This document shows, one piece after another, positions 17,609 through 27,921 of a stretch of 64,000 nt of DNA (positions are counted from its first letter, which is position 1; the number at the start of each line of letters is the position of its first letter). Position numbers and translations under genes: made by a program. The stretch is from JAPHSX01 sp041554195 (GTDB lineage: Bacteria; Pseudomonadota; Gammaproteobacteria; Thiohalomonadales; Thiohalomonadaceae). Where the stretch lies: contig JBFFMJ010000004.1 in NCBI GenBank assembly GCA_041554195.1, positions 251,089 through 315,088 of the forward strand. The letters are read 5' to 3'. The notes under the pieces were generated by a model. The model did not search any database and had not been told where the DNA came from. It saw only the letters and a list, made by a program, of their open reading frames with translations.

Positions 17609-20600
17609 TTGCAACATTTAACCCTTAATAACAAGATACTGCTACTACTGCTCAGTTCCATTCTGTTGGTGCTGCTGCTGGTCGGTACCATCTTTTCTGT
17701 TCAGATCACCCAGTTACATGAAAGCTCTGCACGAGCGGAACTGACCAGCAGTGCCGATTTGGTTCGCAGTGACCTGTGGACCAAGACCCACCACCTTATC
17801 GAAAGCAGTAACCGCATCGCCCAGGATGAGAATATCCTGGCAAGCCTGAACCTTATCGCCCGCTATCAGGATGTGACCAACTACCAGCCCCTGGTGTTTG
17901 ACCCTGAGAAGCGCAAACTGGCATCAAGCCTTGAAGAGCTGTTGCACTCCGGGGGCTTTAATTTGGCCGCGGTCTATCAGGCGGATGGCGCGCTGGTCGC
18001 CTTCCATGCGTTAACCGCAAAGGGAGAAGGGGGCGGTTACCAGTCATACCAGAAGGGTGAAGCGCTGTTTGTGCCGGTGAATGCTGCCGAGGAGGATGGG
18101 GCTTCCTCCCGCCTCTATTATGGATTTGGTGACTTGCAGCGTCATCGGCAAGGCGGGCAACCATTGATTCAATTTCGTCCCGGTATGGGGGTAGCAACAG
18201 TGGTATTGGAGGCGACCATGCCGTTTCTGTTGCAGCAGAACGGTTCCGCTGAGGCGGTCATCGGCTGGTTGCGACTCTCCTACTATCTGGACCGTTCCTA
18301 CATTGATTTGATGGCGCAAAAGCTCGACGTGAACTTGGCCTTTATTGGCGATACCGGCGCTATTCATAGTGAAGGCTTTAGCCCTGAATCAGGTGTTCAC
18401 GATAATATTTCTGTTCCCCCGCTACGTGTGACTGCGGAGCCCGTTTCTGAGCTTGCCTGGGTGGTGACCGCTGACGGTTTTGAGGTGCATCTGGCATTGC
18501 CACTTGGTACTGACGAACATATCCATCTGGTGCTGGGGGAGGGGACGAATGATCTTGCCAACAACCTCAATCTGTTCGCCCGTTCGGTTATTTGGGTGTT
18601 GCTGCTCTCGGGGGCGCTGGTATTACCGCTGGGCTGGTATATGAGCCGTCGCTGGGTGAGTCGGCCTATAGGCCTGCTTACTGAAGTGGCCAGGGGGATC
18701 ACCAAGGGTGAACGTCCACAGCTGAGCGGCTTTCGTCAGCATGATGAACTGGGTGTGCTGGCCGACGCCTTTGTGGTGATGTCCTCGGCGATTATGCATC
18801 GGGAAAATGAACTGCGAGACAAGCAGCGTCAGATCGAGGGGATCATCGGTAACGCACCGGCGGTGATCTACATGAAGGATCTCCAGGGGCGCTACCTGCT
18901 GATCAACAAGCTGTACGAAGAGCTCTTCTCGGTGACCAATGAACAGATGCGCGGCAAGACCGACAGTGAACTCTTCGATGAGGCGGTGGTGACGCAGATT
19001 CGTGACAATGAGCAGCGGGTGTTTGATAACCTGTTACCGATTCAGGTTGAGGAGGTGATGCCGCAGGGAGACTTGCTTCACACCTATCTCTCGGTGAAGT
19101 TTCCGTTGTTTGATGATGATAAGCAGGTGATTGCGATATGCGGTATCTCTACCGATATCACTGATCGCAAGCGTGCTGAAAATGACCTAATGCTGGCGAA
19201 AAATATCATCGAAAATGCCAATGAAGGTGTGGTGGTGACTGATCTGGAAGGGGTCATTACCGATGTTAATGAAGCCTATGAAAGTATTACCGGTTATTCT
19301 CGAGATGAGGTGCTGGGACAGACACCGGCGGTGAATAAGTCCGGCCGTCATGACAGGGCCTTTTATCAGGAGATGTGGAACTGTATTCACGACAAGGGCT
19401 TCTGGCAGGGTGAGATTTGGGACCGTCGCAAGAGTGGTGAGGTGTACCCCAAGTGGCTCTCTATTAACACGGTAAGAGACGACAAAGGGAAGCCGAGCCA
19501 CTATGTGGGCATCTTCTCCGATATCACCAGCAAGAAGTCGACCGAGGAGCAGTTGGAGAGGCTTGCCTATTTTGACTCCCTTACCGCATTGCCAAACCGT
19601 TTACTGTTTCGTGACCGACTAGGCCAGGAGATAGCGGCAGCACGCCGGCATGAGAATAAAGTGGCACTGTTATTCCTCGATCTGGATCGATTTAAATATG
19701 TTAACGACACGCTAGGCCATGCGGCCGGGGATGAGTTGCTGCAAATTGTTGCACAGACTCTGCAGGATAATGTACGTGATTCGGATACGGTATCGCGACT
19801 GGGTGGCGATGAGTTTACCGTTATCATTCCGGATATTGAACATGTCGATCAGGTCTCAGGTATTACACAAAAAATTATCGATGAGTTAGGGATGCCGTTG
19901 CAGTTGCGTGGTCAGGAGGTGCAGATCGGTGCCAGTGTGGGTGTCGCGATTTTCCCCGATGATGGTGACAACATTGATCAGCTGAGCCGACATGCCGATA
20001 TGGCTCTTTACAAAGCGAAGGATGAGGGGAGAAATAACTTCCAGTTCTTCTCTGCTGAGTTACAGATCCACATCGCCGAGCGTCTTGCGCTGGAGGAGGA
20101 TCTGCGCAAGGGCTTGCAGCGAAACGAGTTTCTGCTGTATTACCAGCCAAAGTACAATGTTGCCACCGGGGATATTTCCGGCATGGAGTCACTGGTACGT
20201 TGGCAGCAGCCAGAACGTGGGCTGGTCTCGCCGGTTGACTTCATTCCTCTGGCCGAAGAGACTGGTTTGATTATCCCGATGAGTGAATTCATTCTCCGCG
20301 AGGCGTGTCAGCAGACGGCGGCGTGGATAGCGGCCAGTGACTTGCCGCTGAAGGTGGCGGTCAATCTTTCGGCCCGACAGTTCCAGCAGCAGGATCTGAT
20401 TGGGGTGATTAAAAGTGTTCTTGCAGAGAGTGGTTTGCCTGCCGCTTCACTCGAGCTGGAGTTGACCGAGAGTATGGTGATGGGGAACGTCGATGAGGCG
20501 ATTCAGACCATGCATGCACTACGTGACCTGGGCTTAAGCCTGGCGATCGACGACTTTGGAACCGGCTACTCCTCATTGAGTTATCTCAAGCGTTTCCCGA

Positions 20601-20842
20601 TCAACACCCTGAAAATTGATCAATCTTTTGTGCGTGATCTCACCACTGATTCTGACGATGCCTCTATTATACAGGCCATTATCGCCATGGGACGCCAGCT
20701 CGATATGCATGTGGTGGCGGAGGGGGTTGAGACCAAGGAGCAGCTTGAGTTCCTGCGCCAGCATGAATGTGAAGAGGTACAGGGTTACCTGATGAGCCGC
20801 CCGCTTCCCGCCATGGATTTCGCAAAACTCATTGCCCCTTAA
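17609..20842 (+). CDS. Membrane receptor with two PAS domains, GGDEF and EAL (c-di-GMP turnover)
   Basis: A 1077-residue protein starting at TTG after AGGGAAGGA. Domains in order: TM helix about 10-30, periplasmic sensor region to about 325, second TM, HAMP-like linker, PAS (VIYMKDLQGRYLLINK), PAS (EGVVVTDLEGVITDVNEAY), diguanylate cyclase with intact RLGGDEFTVI, and an EAL domain. The EAL signature reads ESLVRW, but ELTES, IDDFGTGYSS, KIDQSFV and VAEGVET are present, so both activities are plausible. Coupled with the periplasmic binding protein gene 25 bp upstream; together they likely convert an external ligand into a c-di-GMP signal. Confidence 0.9.
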   Translation: MQHLTLNNKILLLLLSSILLVLLLVGTIFSVQITQLHESSARAELTSSADLVRSDLWTKTHHLIESSNRIAQDENILASLNLIARYQDVTNYQPLVFDPEKRKLASSLEELLHSGGFNLAAVYQADGALVAFHALTAKGEGGGYQSYQKGEALFVPVNAAEEDGASSRLYYGFGDLQRHRQGGQPLIQFRPGMGVATVVLEATMPFLLQQNGSAEAVIGWLRLSYYLDRSYIDLMAQKLDVNLAFIGDTGAIHSEGFSPESGVHDNISVPPLRVTAEPVSELAWVVTADGFEVHLALPLGTDEHIHLVLGEGTNDLANNLNLFARSVIWVLLLSGALVLPLGWYMSRRWVSRPIGLLTEVARGITKGERPQLSGFRQHDELGVLADAFVVMSSAIMHRENELRDKQRQIEGIIGNAPAVIYMKDLQGRYLLINKLYEELFSVTNEQMRGKTDSELFDEAVVTQIRDNEQRVFDNLLPIQVEEVMPQGDLLHTYLSVKFPLFDDDKQVIAICGISTDITDRKRAENDLMLAKNIIENANEGVVVTDLEGVITDVNEAYESITGYSRDEVLGQTPAVNKSGRHDRAFYQEMWNCIHDKGFWQGEIWDRRKSGEVYPKWLSINTVRDDKGKPSHYVGIFSDITSKKSTEEQLERLAYFDSLTALPNRLLFRDRLGQEIAAARRHENKVALLFLDLDRFKYVNDTLGHAAGDELLQIVAQTLQDNVRDSDTVSRLGGDEFTVIIPDIEHVDQVSGITQKIIDELGMPLQLRGQEVQIGASVGVAIFPDDGDNIDQLSRHADMALYKAKDEGRNNFQFFSAELQIHIAERLALEEDLRKGLQRNEFLLYYQPKYNVATGDISGMESLVRWQQPERGLVSPVDFIPLAEETGLIIPMSEFILREACQQTAAWIAASDLPLKVAVNLSARQFQQQDLIGVIKSVLAESGLPAASLELELTESMVMGNVDEAIQTMHALRDLGLSLAIDDFGTGYSSLSYLKRFPINTLKIDQSFVRDLTTDSDDASIIQAIIAMGRQLDMHVVAEGVETKEQLEFLRQHECEEVQGYLMSRPLPAMDFAKLIAP

Positions 20843-20885
20843 CGCGATGGTGTTGTTTTAGTGGGCTTAGCGCTACGCTGGAACA

Positions 20886-21710
20886 CTACCACCAAGCTTC
20901 CACCTGCAGCCCATAACTGAGCCCCTCCGTTTCCAGTCCGTACACACCGCTTGTTCCACCGGCAACGGCTGTTATTTTTCCGTCAGGGTCAAAATAATCA
21001 CGTGCTGCGGCATTCCAGTTGGCGTAGGTAACAAAGGCGCGCAACACCGGGCGTGAGAAGAATCCCCGTGCCGCACTGAGTTGCGGTGCCAGCGTCAGTT
21101 TGGTTAGCTGCATCGTCTCGCCACCCTGTGGGGTCACCCGGTCGTGTCCTAACTCCAGGGCCAGGTTAAGGTGGTCGCTGAAGTAGTAAATAGGGCGTAC
21201 CCCGAATGGCAGCCACCGCTGTTTATCCTCGCGATCCTCATAGACCAGGGTTGTCTGTCCTGCCCAATTGGCGCTCGGTTGAATCGTGAGTTGTTCGACG
21301 ATGCGCCAGCTCCTATCGTTACTATTTGCTTTGTCGTCTGGATTTTTACTCAGCGTTGCCCCCGCGCCACTACCGTATTGCAGGGCGAGGCGGTTAAAGC
21401 CACCGCGCAGCGGTTTTTGCTGGTGTTGCAGGTGGAGTTGCCAGCCATCGGTACCGTTACCACCGGCGCTATCACTGGATTGAACGGCGGCGAGGCCAAT
21501 GGTAAGTTTGCCGTCCGGGTTGGTGTCGATGTCATAAAGACGGAGGTCGTGGGTGGTTATGGCACGGTCACTGCCATCATTGATTGCGGCCCCGTCGTTA
21601 AAGCCATCCTTAATGTTTTGTATCAGGCTGTAGCTTAATTTGAAGCTGTCAAAGCTAAGGTTGTCAAAACCGCCACCGCCACCGCTGTTATCCCAGTAGT
21701 TCAAGTTCAT
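20886..21710 (-). pseudogene. C-terminal remnant of a LamB-type maltoporin
   Basis: The 274 codons match the latter two thirds of a LamB-family porin: LNYWDNSGGGGGFDNL aligns with the YYWDISGPGAGLENI region of E. coli LamB (written from memory), and the end YGLQVEAWW is the canonical outer-membrane C-terminus with terminal aromatic residue. The signal peptide and the first roughly 130 residues of the barrel are absent. Just before the ATG there is a TAA, and the next 240 bp upstream do not encode the missing part. A beta-barrel without signal and first strands should not function, so I call it a pseudogene. Confidence 0.75.
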
Positions 21711-21980
21711 TTATGCGAAATGCGATGTGACGATGAGTGAATTTCGTCAATTACCCTGCAGTAAAAATGACCGGTTGGACTGTTAAATCATAGCAGAAGG
21801 CGCTAGTAGCAAATCTAAGCTGATGCAAAGAGTTCACTAGCGGCCAGGTTGTGTGAACTTGTGCGCAACATGAGCAGGTACTGCCAAACAGATAAAAATA
21901 GAGGGGTGTCCTGGTTTTGTTTCACGATTCAAAAGGGGTATGCTTAATTCTTGATGGATAAACACAATAATAAAGGATAC

Positions 21981-24900
21981 ATGATGAAGCTTGTTCGCAT
22001 CTCTAACAGTCTGCTTTCTCTGCTGCTTTTGCTTGTTCTCTTTGGCTGTAGCGGCCCAGATGAGGAGCAGCCCAGGGCGAAAGTGGCGGCGAAGAAGGGA
22101 GGCTGGAGTGATTATGTGAGCGAACATACCGCCCACGAGGTCTCAAAGGCGTCGACGATTCGCATTCGTTTTGTCCACCCGGTAGTTGACGATAATCAGG
22201 TGGGGCGGGACGCCGGCTCTTTCCTGACGATAGAGCCTGCGGTGGTCGGCAGCGTCAGCTTCAGCAGTAGTCGTGAGATTCTATTAGTTCCCGAGGCTCC
22301 GTTGCGTAGCGGCAGCCACTACGAAGTGACGGTGAAGCGTGAGGGGCTTAAGGAGATCCCCGCCACACTGGGCGATTTTAAATTTGATTTTCGGGTAAAA
22401 AAGCAGGACTTCGAGGTGGCGATCAGTAGCCTCAGCGTCGACCCTGCCAACGATGCCAATTACATCCTCAACGGTGAGGTGACCACGGCCGATGTGGAGT
22501 CGCCCGAGAAGGTGCAAGCGCTGCTTGGCGTGCGTCATAACGCCAAACCGGTTGAGCTCTCATGGCTGCACGCAGACGATGGCATGCATCACAGTTTTTC
22601 TGCGGTGGCACTTCCGCGAGGCGATGTGGCTGGCACGCTGGTGGTGGCCTGGGATGGCGCCGCAATGGGGCTTGAGAACAGCGGTGAACACCAGCTGGCG
22701 ATTCCGGCATTGGGGGTGTTTAACGTCTCCTATGCGCGTGTGGTGCAGGGCGAACGCCGTTACATCGATGTGAATTTTTCCGAGGCGCTGGATAGCGCAC
22801 AAAACCTTAATGGTCTGGTTCGTCTCGGTAATACCGATTTTACCAGTGCCATCGATGGCAGCAGCATCAAGATCTATCCTAAAAGTGAGATCACCGGTGA
22901 GCTGAACGTTACCCTGGAGCCGGGAATCAAGAGCGCTAAGGGGCGGCTGCTGGGCAGTGCCTTCTCACAGAGCGTGATCTTTGCCGCCGAAAAACCGGCG
23001 GTTCGTTTTGCCGGCAAGGGGGTGATCCTGCCTGCCAATGAGAAGCTTAGCGTGCCGGTGGATACGATGAATGTTCACTCGTTCCAGGTCACCGCCTTTG
23101 AGGTATTTGAAGATAACCTTGGACAGTTCCTGCAAAACAATAAACTCGATGGAGAGGAGGAGCTCTATCGCGTCGGCCGTTACCTGTGGCGCAAGACGAT
23201 TACACTCGATAATCCCGAGTCTAATAAGTGGAACCGCAACGCCCTCGACCTGAGTGCACTGCTGCGCGACCACCCGGGAAGCCTGTTCCGCCTGACCCTG
23301 TCGATTAATCGCGGCAACTCGCTCTATAGCTGTAGCGAAGAGGAGAATGCGGTGCCGCTACCCAGGGGACGCCCCTTGGTCAACAAGGAAGATATTTCGC
23401 GCTATGACAATAGCAGCTGGGATTATGCCGAGGATTATTACAATTCCGATAACGGTTCATGGAGTGACCGTCGCAATCCCTGTAAGGATGCCTTTTTTGT
23501 CCATGCCGAGGGTGTGCGTGCCAGTCGCAACTTTTTTGCCTCCAACATCGGCCTGATCGCCAAGCACGGAGAGGCGGGGGGATTGCATGTGATCGCCACC
23601 GATCTGCGAGAGGCCGAACCGCTCTCCGGGGTTACGCTACGGGTGATGAACTTCCAGGGGCGGGAGATGGCGCAGGGGGTGTCGGATGGCGATGGCTTTG
23701 CCAACATCAGCATGGATGGAACCCCTTTCTATCTTATCGCCGAGAAGGGTGGTGAGCGCGGCTATCTCAAACTGAACAAGGGCACGGCGCTGCCTACCAG
23801 CCATTTCGATGTCGGCGGGCAGCGGGTGAAAAAGGGCTTAAAGGGCCTTATCTACGGCGAGCGCGGTGTGTGGCGCCCCGGTGACAAGCTCCACCTCACC
23901 TTTGTATTGCAGGATAAACACGACACCATCCCCGCCAACCACCCGGTGACGATGCAGCTGTTCAATCCCAAGGGGGTGATGGTGCAGTCGCTCACCAATA
24001 GCGCCCCGGTGGGGGACTTCTATGCCTTTACCCTGCGTACCGAGGAGGATGCCCCTACCGGTAACTGGCGCGTTAAGGCGTTCCTTGGCGGTAGTGAATT
24101 CAGCCGCAGCCTGAAGATTGAAACGGTGGTGCCGAACCGTTTGAAGATGGCGCTCGATTTTGGTGATGAGGTGCTGTACCACAGTGATACGCCACGCAAG
24201 GGCACCCTCAGTTCGCAGTGGCTGCACGGTGCCAAGGCGGCAAAGTTGAAGGCCGATGTGGCGCTGCGCCTCAGTGCGCGTGCCACCCAATTTGAGCGCT
24301 TTACCGACCACCAGTTTGATGACCCGGCGCGACAGTTCCGTGGTGAACGGCAGATGCTGTTTGAGGGCAAACTGAATGACGACGGTGTAGCGGAGTTTGA
24401 GAGTCGCATTCGGGTTAATCGTGACAATGCCCCCGGCATGATGAACGCCAACTTCTTCTCACGCGTGTTCGAGCAGGGCGGGGCCTTCAGCTCCGCCAGT
24501 CAGAGCATGATCTACCACCCCTTCGAGCGTTACGTCGGCATTAAGCCCCCAAAGGGGGATGAGATGCGCGGCATGTTGCTGACCGACATCGACCACGAGG
24601 TGAGTATCGCCACCCTTAGTGATCACGGTGAACCGGTAGCGGTGAAGCAGGTCGAGCTGAGTCTTTATAAAATCAAATGGAAGTGGTGGTGGGATAAGTC
24701 AGGGGAGTCGTTGGCGCGTTACGCGCGCTCCACGCACCACGAGCGTGTTGCCCACGGCACAGTAGAGACCGGTGCCGATGGCATCGGCAAGTGGCAGTTC
24801 CAGGTCAAGTACCCGGCGTGGGGGCGTTACCTGCTGCGCGCCTGCGATCCTCAAGGCGGTCACTGTAGCGGCAAGGTTATTTACATCGACTGGCCCGGCT

Positions 24901-27536
24901 GGGCGGGGCGTGCCCAGGAGGAGGGCGGCAGCGGTGCCAGCGTGCTCAACTTCTCGGCTGATAAGACGGAGTACCAGGTGGGCGAAGAGGCGCTGATCCG
25001 GCTGCCCGAAACCGCTCAGGGCCGCGCCCTGCTGACGGTGGAAAATGGCAGCGCCATACTCTCGCAGCGCTGGCTGCAACTGGCCAGGGGCGAGCAGCAG
25101 ATCCGTCTGCCGATCACCGAGGCGATGGCACCGAATGTCTACGTCAGTGTCACGCTGCTGCAGCCGCATCGTAATAAACAGAACGATCGCCCGATCCGCC
25201 TCTACGGCATCATCCCGCTGAAGGTAAATGACCCGCAGACGCGTCTCACCCCGCAGATTAAGATCGGTGATGAGATCCGCCCCAACGCCACCACCACCGT
25301 CGAGGTGGCCGAGCAGGGCGGTCAGCCCATGACCTACACCCTGGCGCTGGTCGATGAGGGGCTGCTGGGGCTGACCAATTTCAAGACCCCGGACCTGCAT
25401 AACTATTTCTACCGTAAAGAGGCGTTGGGTGTCTCCACCTGGGATCTGTTTGACCTGGTCGCCGGGGCCTACGGTGGCGAGCTGGAGACCCTGCTGGCAC
25501 TTGGCGGCAGTGACGATGGTGGTGACGAGGAGGGGAATAAGAAACGGCGCTTCCCGCCGGTGGTGCGCTTCCTCGGTCCGTTCCAGTTGCAGGCCGGTGA
25601 GAGCCGCAGCCATCAGGTCGATATCCCCAACTATATCGGCGCGCTACGCACCATGGTTATCGCCGGTCAGCAGGGGGCCTACGGCCTCGCCGAAAAAGAG
25701 GTGATTGTGCGTGAACCGCTCTCCATGCTCTCCACCCTGCCGCGCGTGTTGCGAGCCGATGAAGCGTTGCAGGTGCCGGTCTCGCTGTTCGCCTACCACC
25801 CCGATATTACGGAGGTGGCGTTGAGCATTAAGACCGACGATCACTTCGAGGTCGTGGGCGATGCCACGGTCAAGGTCAGTTTTGATAACCCCGGTGAGCA
25901 GCTTGGCTTCCTGCGGCTTAAGGTTAAATCGAAACTGGGTAAGGGCCACGTACAGTTCCACGCTAAAGCCGGGGAGTTCGAGAGCCGTTCCGAGGTCTAC
26001 ATCGACATCCTCAGTCCCAACCCGGTGACCAGCCGTTACCAGCGCAAGGTGCTGCAACCGGGTGAGCACTGGCAGACCACGATCACGCCGCACGGCCTGG
26101 AGGGGACCAATCGCAGTGTGCTGGAGATCTCCACCGCGCCGCCGATTGACCTGGATCGTCGTTTGAAATACCTCATTCGTTATCCGCACGGTTGTGTCGA
26201 GCAGACCACCTCGTCGGTGTTCCCGCAGCTGTCGCTGCCGACACTGGTGAAGCTCGACAAGGCGATGCGCGCCGAGCTGGATAAAAACGTCGAGGCGGGC
26301 ATCGAACGGCTGCGCGGTTTCCAGGCCACCGAGGGCGGCTTCAGTTACTGGGCCGGTAGCCATGCCGGTGCCGACGACTGGGGCAGCAGCTATGCCGGTC
26401 ACTTCCTCATCGAGGCGAAGAAGGGGGGCTACTTTGTGCCGCCCGAGATGCTGGCCGACTGGAGCGGCTATCAGCAGCGCAGCGCCCAGTCGTGGGTCAC
26501 CGGCAGCAGGCGCACCACCCTCGGTCAGGCCTACCGCCTGTTTACCCTGGCACTGGCAGGCAAGCCGGAGATGGGGGCGATGAACCGCCTGCGCGAACAG
26601 CGCAATCTCGATTCGGTTAGCGCCCGCATGCTCGCCTCCGCCTATCAGCTCTCCGGCCTGCCCGATGCCGCCACGGCATTGATGGCAGAGAAGGCTCTGC
26701 AACTGCACGACTATGAGGTCGAGGGCAGCACCTACGGCTCACGCCTGCGCGACAGCGCCATCGCGCTCGATGCACTCACCCTGGTTGGTGACAACACAGC
26801 GGCCAGGGAGATGGCCGATGCCATCGCCAAAGAACTCTCCTCGGAGGAATGGCACAGCACCCAGTCGCTTGCCTTCTCACTGATGGCGATGGCGCGCTTC
26901 ATCGGCACCGATGCGCAACAGCCCTACGGCTTTAGCTACCGTGTCGGCACTGCCGAGGGCATCAAGGCCGAGAACGACTCCCCTTACTATAGTGAACCGC
27001 TTCAGGGGATTGCGCAGGAGGGGAGTGAGTTGAGCCTCGGTAACGACTCGCAACGCGTACTCTACGCCGCCGTCATCAGCGAAGGGGCGGCTCCCGCCGG
27101 CGAAGAGCAGCAGAGCATGCAGCAGCTAACACTGCGCGTGGAGTATAGCGATCTTGCCGGTAACCGCCTCGACATCGCGCGCCTCACCCAGGGTAGCGAT
27201 CTGAAGGTCACCCTCAAGGTCACCAACAACAGTCGTCGCAAACTCGACAACCTGGCACTGACCCACATCGTTCCCGCAGGCTGGGAGATCCACAACGCCC
27301 GCCTCACCGGCGAAGGGATCCCCGCCACCGAGATCGACCATCAGGATATCCGCGATGATCGCCTCTACACCTACTTCTCGATTAAAGAGGGCGATACTAA
27401 GACCTTCACCGTGCTAATGAACGCCGCCTATCTCGGGCGCTTCTACCAACCGTCGATAGGCGTCGAGGCGATGTACGACGCCACGCGCCATGCACGGATT
27501 AAAGGGCAGTGGGTGGAGGTGGTGAGGGAGGAGTAG
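21981..27536 (+). CDS. Bacterial alpha-2-macroglobulin-like lipoprotein
   Basis: A periplasmic protease trap of about 1850 residues. ATG 21981 with AAAGGA upstream is preferred over a TTG 30 bp before; it gives a lipoprotein signal (LLLLLVLFGCSG). MG/A2M_N domains occupy the first half (VYGERGVWRPGD-type segment at about 625), then the bait region, and the thioester motif GCVEQ (YPHGCVEQTTSS) near residue 1400 in the complement-like domain. The CxEQ motif indicates a type I, thioester-active form like E. coli YfhM. In Enterobacteria this gene is adjacent to pbpC; here pbpC is 4.2 kb away with an antiporter operon between. The pair is thought to defend a breached envelope. Confidence 0.93.
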   Translation: MMKLVRISNSLLSLLLLLVLFGCSGPDEEQPRAKVAAKKGGWSDYVSEHTAHEVSKASTIRIRFVHPVVDDNQVGRDAGSFLTIEPAVVGSVSFSSSREILLVPEAPLRSGSHYEVTVKREGLKEIPATLGDFKFDFRVKKQDFEVAISSLSVDPANDANYILNGEVTTADVESPEKVQALLGVRHNAKPVELSWLHADDGMHHSFSAVALPRGDVAGTLVVAWDGAAMGLENSGEHQLAIPALGVFNVSYARVVQGERRYIDVNFSEALDSAQNLNGLVRLGNTDFTSAIDGSSIKIYPKSEITGELNVTLEPGIKSAKGRLLGSAFSQSVIFAAEKPAVRFAGKGVILPANEKLSVPVDTMNVHSFQVTAFEVFEDNLGQFLQNNKLDGEEELYRVGRYLWRKTITLDNPESNKWNRNALDLSALLRDHPGSLFRLTLSINRGNSLYSCSEEENAVPLPRGRPLVNKEDISRYDNSSWDYAEDYYNSDNGSWSDRRNPCKDAFFVHAEGVRASRNFFASNIGLIAKHGEAGGLHVIATDLREAEPLSGVTLRVMNFQGREMAQGVSDGDGFANISMDGTPFYLIAEKGGERGYLKLNKGTALPTSHFDVGGQRVKKGLKGLIYGERGVWRPGDKLHLTFVLQDKHDTIPANHPVTMQLFNPKGVMVQSLTNSAPVGDFYAFTLRTEEDAPTGNWRVKAFLGGSEFSRSLKIETVVPNRLKMALDFGDEVLYHSDTPRKGTLSSQWLHGAKAAKLKADVALRLSARATQFERFTDHQFDDPARQFRGERQMLFEGKLNDDGVAEFESRIRVNRDNAPGMMNANFFSRVFEQGGAFSSASQSMIYHPFERYVGIKPPKGDEMRGMLLTDIDHEVSIATLSDHGEPVAVKQVELSLYKIKWKWWWDKSGESLARYARSTHHERVAHGTVETGADGIGKWQFQVKYPAWGRYLLRACDPQGGHCSGKVIYIDWPGWAGRAQEEGGSGASVLNFSADKTEYQVGEEALIRLPETAQGRALLTVENGSAILSQRWLQLARGEQQIRLPITEAMAPNVYVSVTLLQPHRNKQNDRPIRLYGIIPLKVNDPQTRLTPQIKIGDEIRPNATTTVEVAEQGGQPMTYTLALVDEGLLGLTNFKTPDLHNYFYRKEALGVSTWDLFDLVAGAYGGELETLLALGGSDDGGDEEGNKKRRFPPVVRFLGPFQLQAGESRSHQVDIPNYIGALRTMVIAGQQGAYGLAEKEVIVREPLSMLSTLPRVLRADEALQVPVSLFAYHPDITEVALSIKTDDHFEVVGDATVKVSFDNPGEQLGFLRLKVKSKLGKGHVQFHAKAGEFESRSEVYIDILSPNPVTSRYQRKVLQPGEHWQTTITPHGLEGTNRSVLEISTAPPIDLDRRLKYLIRYPHGCVEQTTSSVFPQLSLPTLVKLDKAMRAELDKNVEAGIERLRGFQATEGGFSYWAGSHAGADDWGSSYAGHFLIEAKKGGYFVPPEMLADWSGYQQRSAQSWVTGSRRTTLGQAYRLFTLALAGKPEMGAMNRLREQRNLDSVSARMLASAYQLSGLPDAATALMAEKALQLHDYEVEGSTYGSRLRDSAIALDALTLVGDNTAAREMADAIAKELSSEEWHSTQSLAFSLMAMARFIGTDAQQPYGFSYRVGTAEGIKAENDSPYYSEPLQGIAQEGSELSLGNDSQRVLYAAVISEGAAPAGEEQQSMQQLTLRVEYSDLAGNRLDIARLTQGSDLKVTLKVTNNSRRKLDNLALTHIVPAGWEIHNARLTGEGIPATEIDHQDIRDDRLYTYFSIKEGDTKTFTVLMNAAYLGRFYQPSIGVEAMYDATRHARIKGQWVEVVREE

Positions 27537-27581
27537 ATTTTTAAATTCCCTATCCCTCAGCTTGTCGGGAGATATACAAGA

Positions 27582-27665
27582 GTGGACATTGCCCACCATT
27601 AATTAAACTCGCAATACACCACAATGATAGTTTTCAAGCGGATTGGTGGGCGGTGCCCACCCACC
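27582..27665. repeat. Pair of GTGGGCxxxGCCCAC palindromes (REP-like)
   Basis: GTGGACATTGCCCACC at 27582-27597 and GGTGGGC-GGT-GCCCACC at 27645-27661 are variants of the same hairpin in the gap between the alpha-2-macroglobulin and the VF530-like gene. Confidence 0.5.
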
Positions 27666-27693
27666 ACAAACAGACAAAGGCCGTTCCCAAACA

Positions 27694-27918
27694 ATGCACG
27701 ATCAAAAAGAGAGTAATCCGCTACACGGTATGACCCTGGAGAATATCCTCAACAGCCTGGTGGAGTGTTACGGCTGGGAAGGGTTGGCGAAGCGGATCGC
27801 GATACGCTGTTTTGATACCGACCCTTCGGTGAAGTCGAGCCTGAAGTTTCTGCGCAAGACACCCTGGGCGAGGGCGCGTGTTGAGGAGTTATATGTTGCG
27901 ATGAAAAAGGGTGAGTGA
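27694..27918 (+). CDS. VF530/DUF2132 family small DNA-binding protein
   Basis: 74 residues from ATG 27694 (an in-frame TTG lies 51 bp upstream inside a palindromic repeat and is not preferred). The pattern NPLHGMTLENILNSLVE, GWEGLAKRI, FDTDPSVKSSLKFLRKTPWAR is that of the VF530 family, whose Vibrio fischeri structure suggested DNA binding. It ends 3 bp from the stop of the convergent antiporter gene. Confidence 0.82.
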   Translation: MHDQKESNPLHGMTLENILNSLVECYGWEGLAKRIAIRCFDTDPSVKSSLKFLRKTPWARARVEELYVAMKKGE

Positions 27919-27921
27919 GGT

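Noticed and set aside
25644..26708. Minus-strand open frame of 354 codons inside the alpha-2-macroglobulin gene
   Set aside because: Lies across the thioester region of a clearly coding gene on the other strand; His/Gln/Arg-rich shadow translation.
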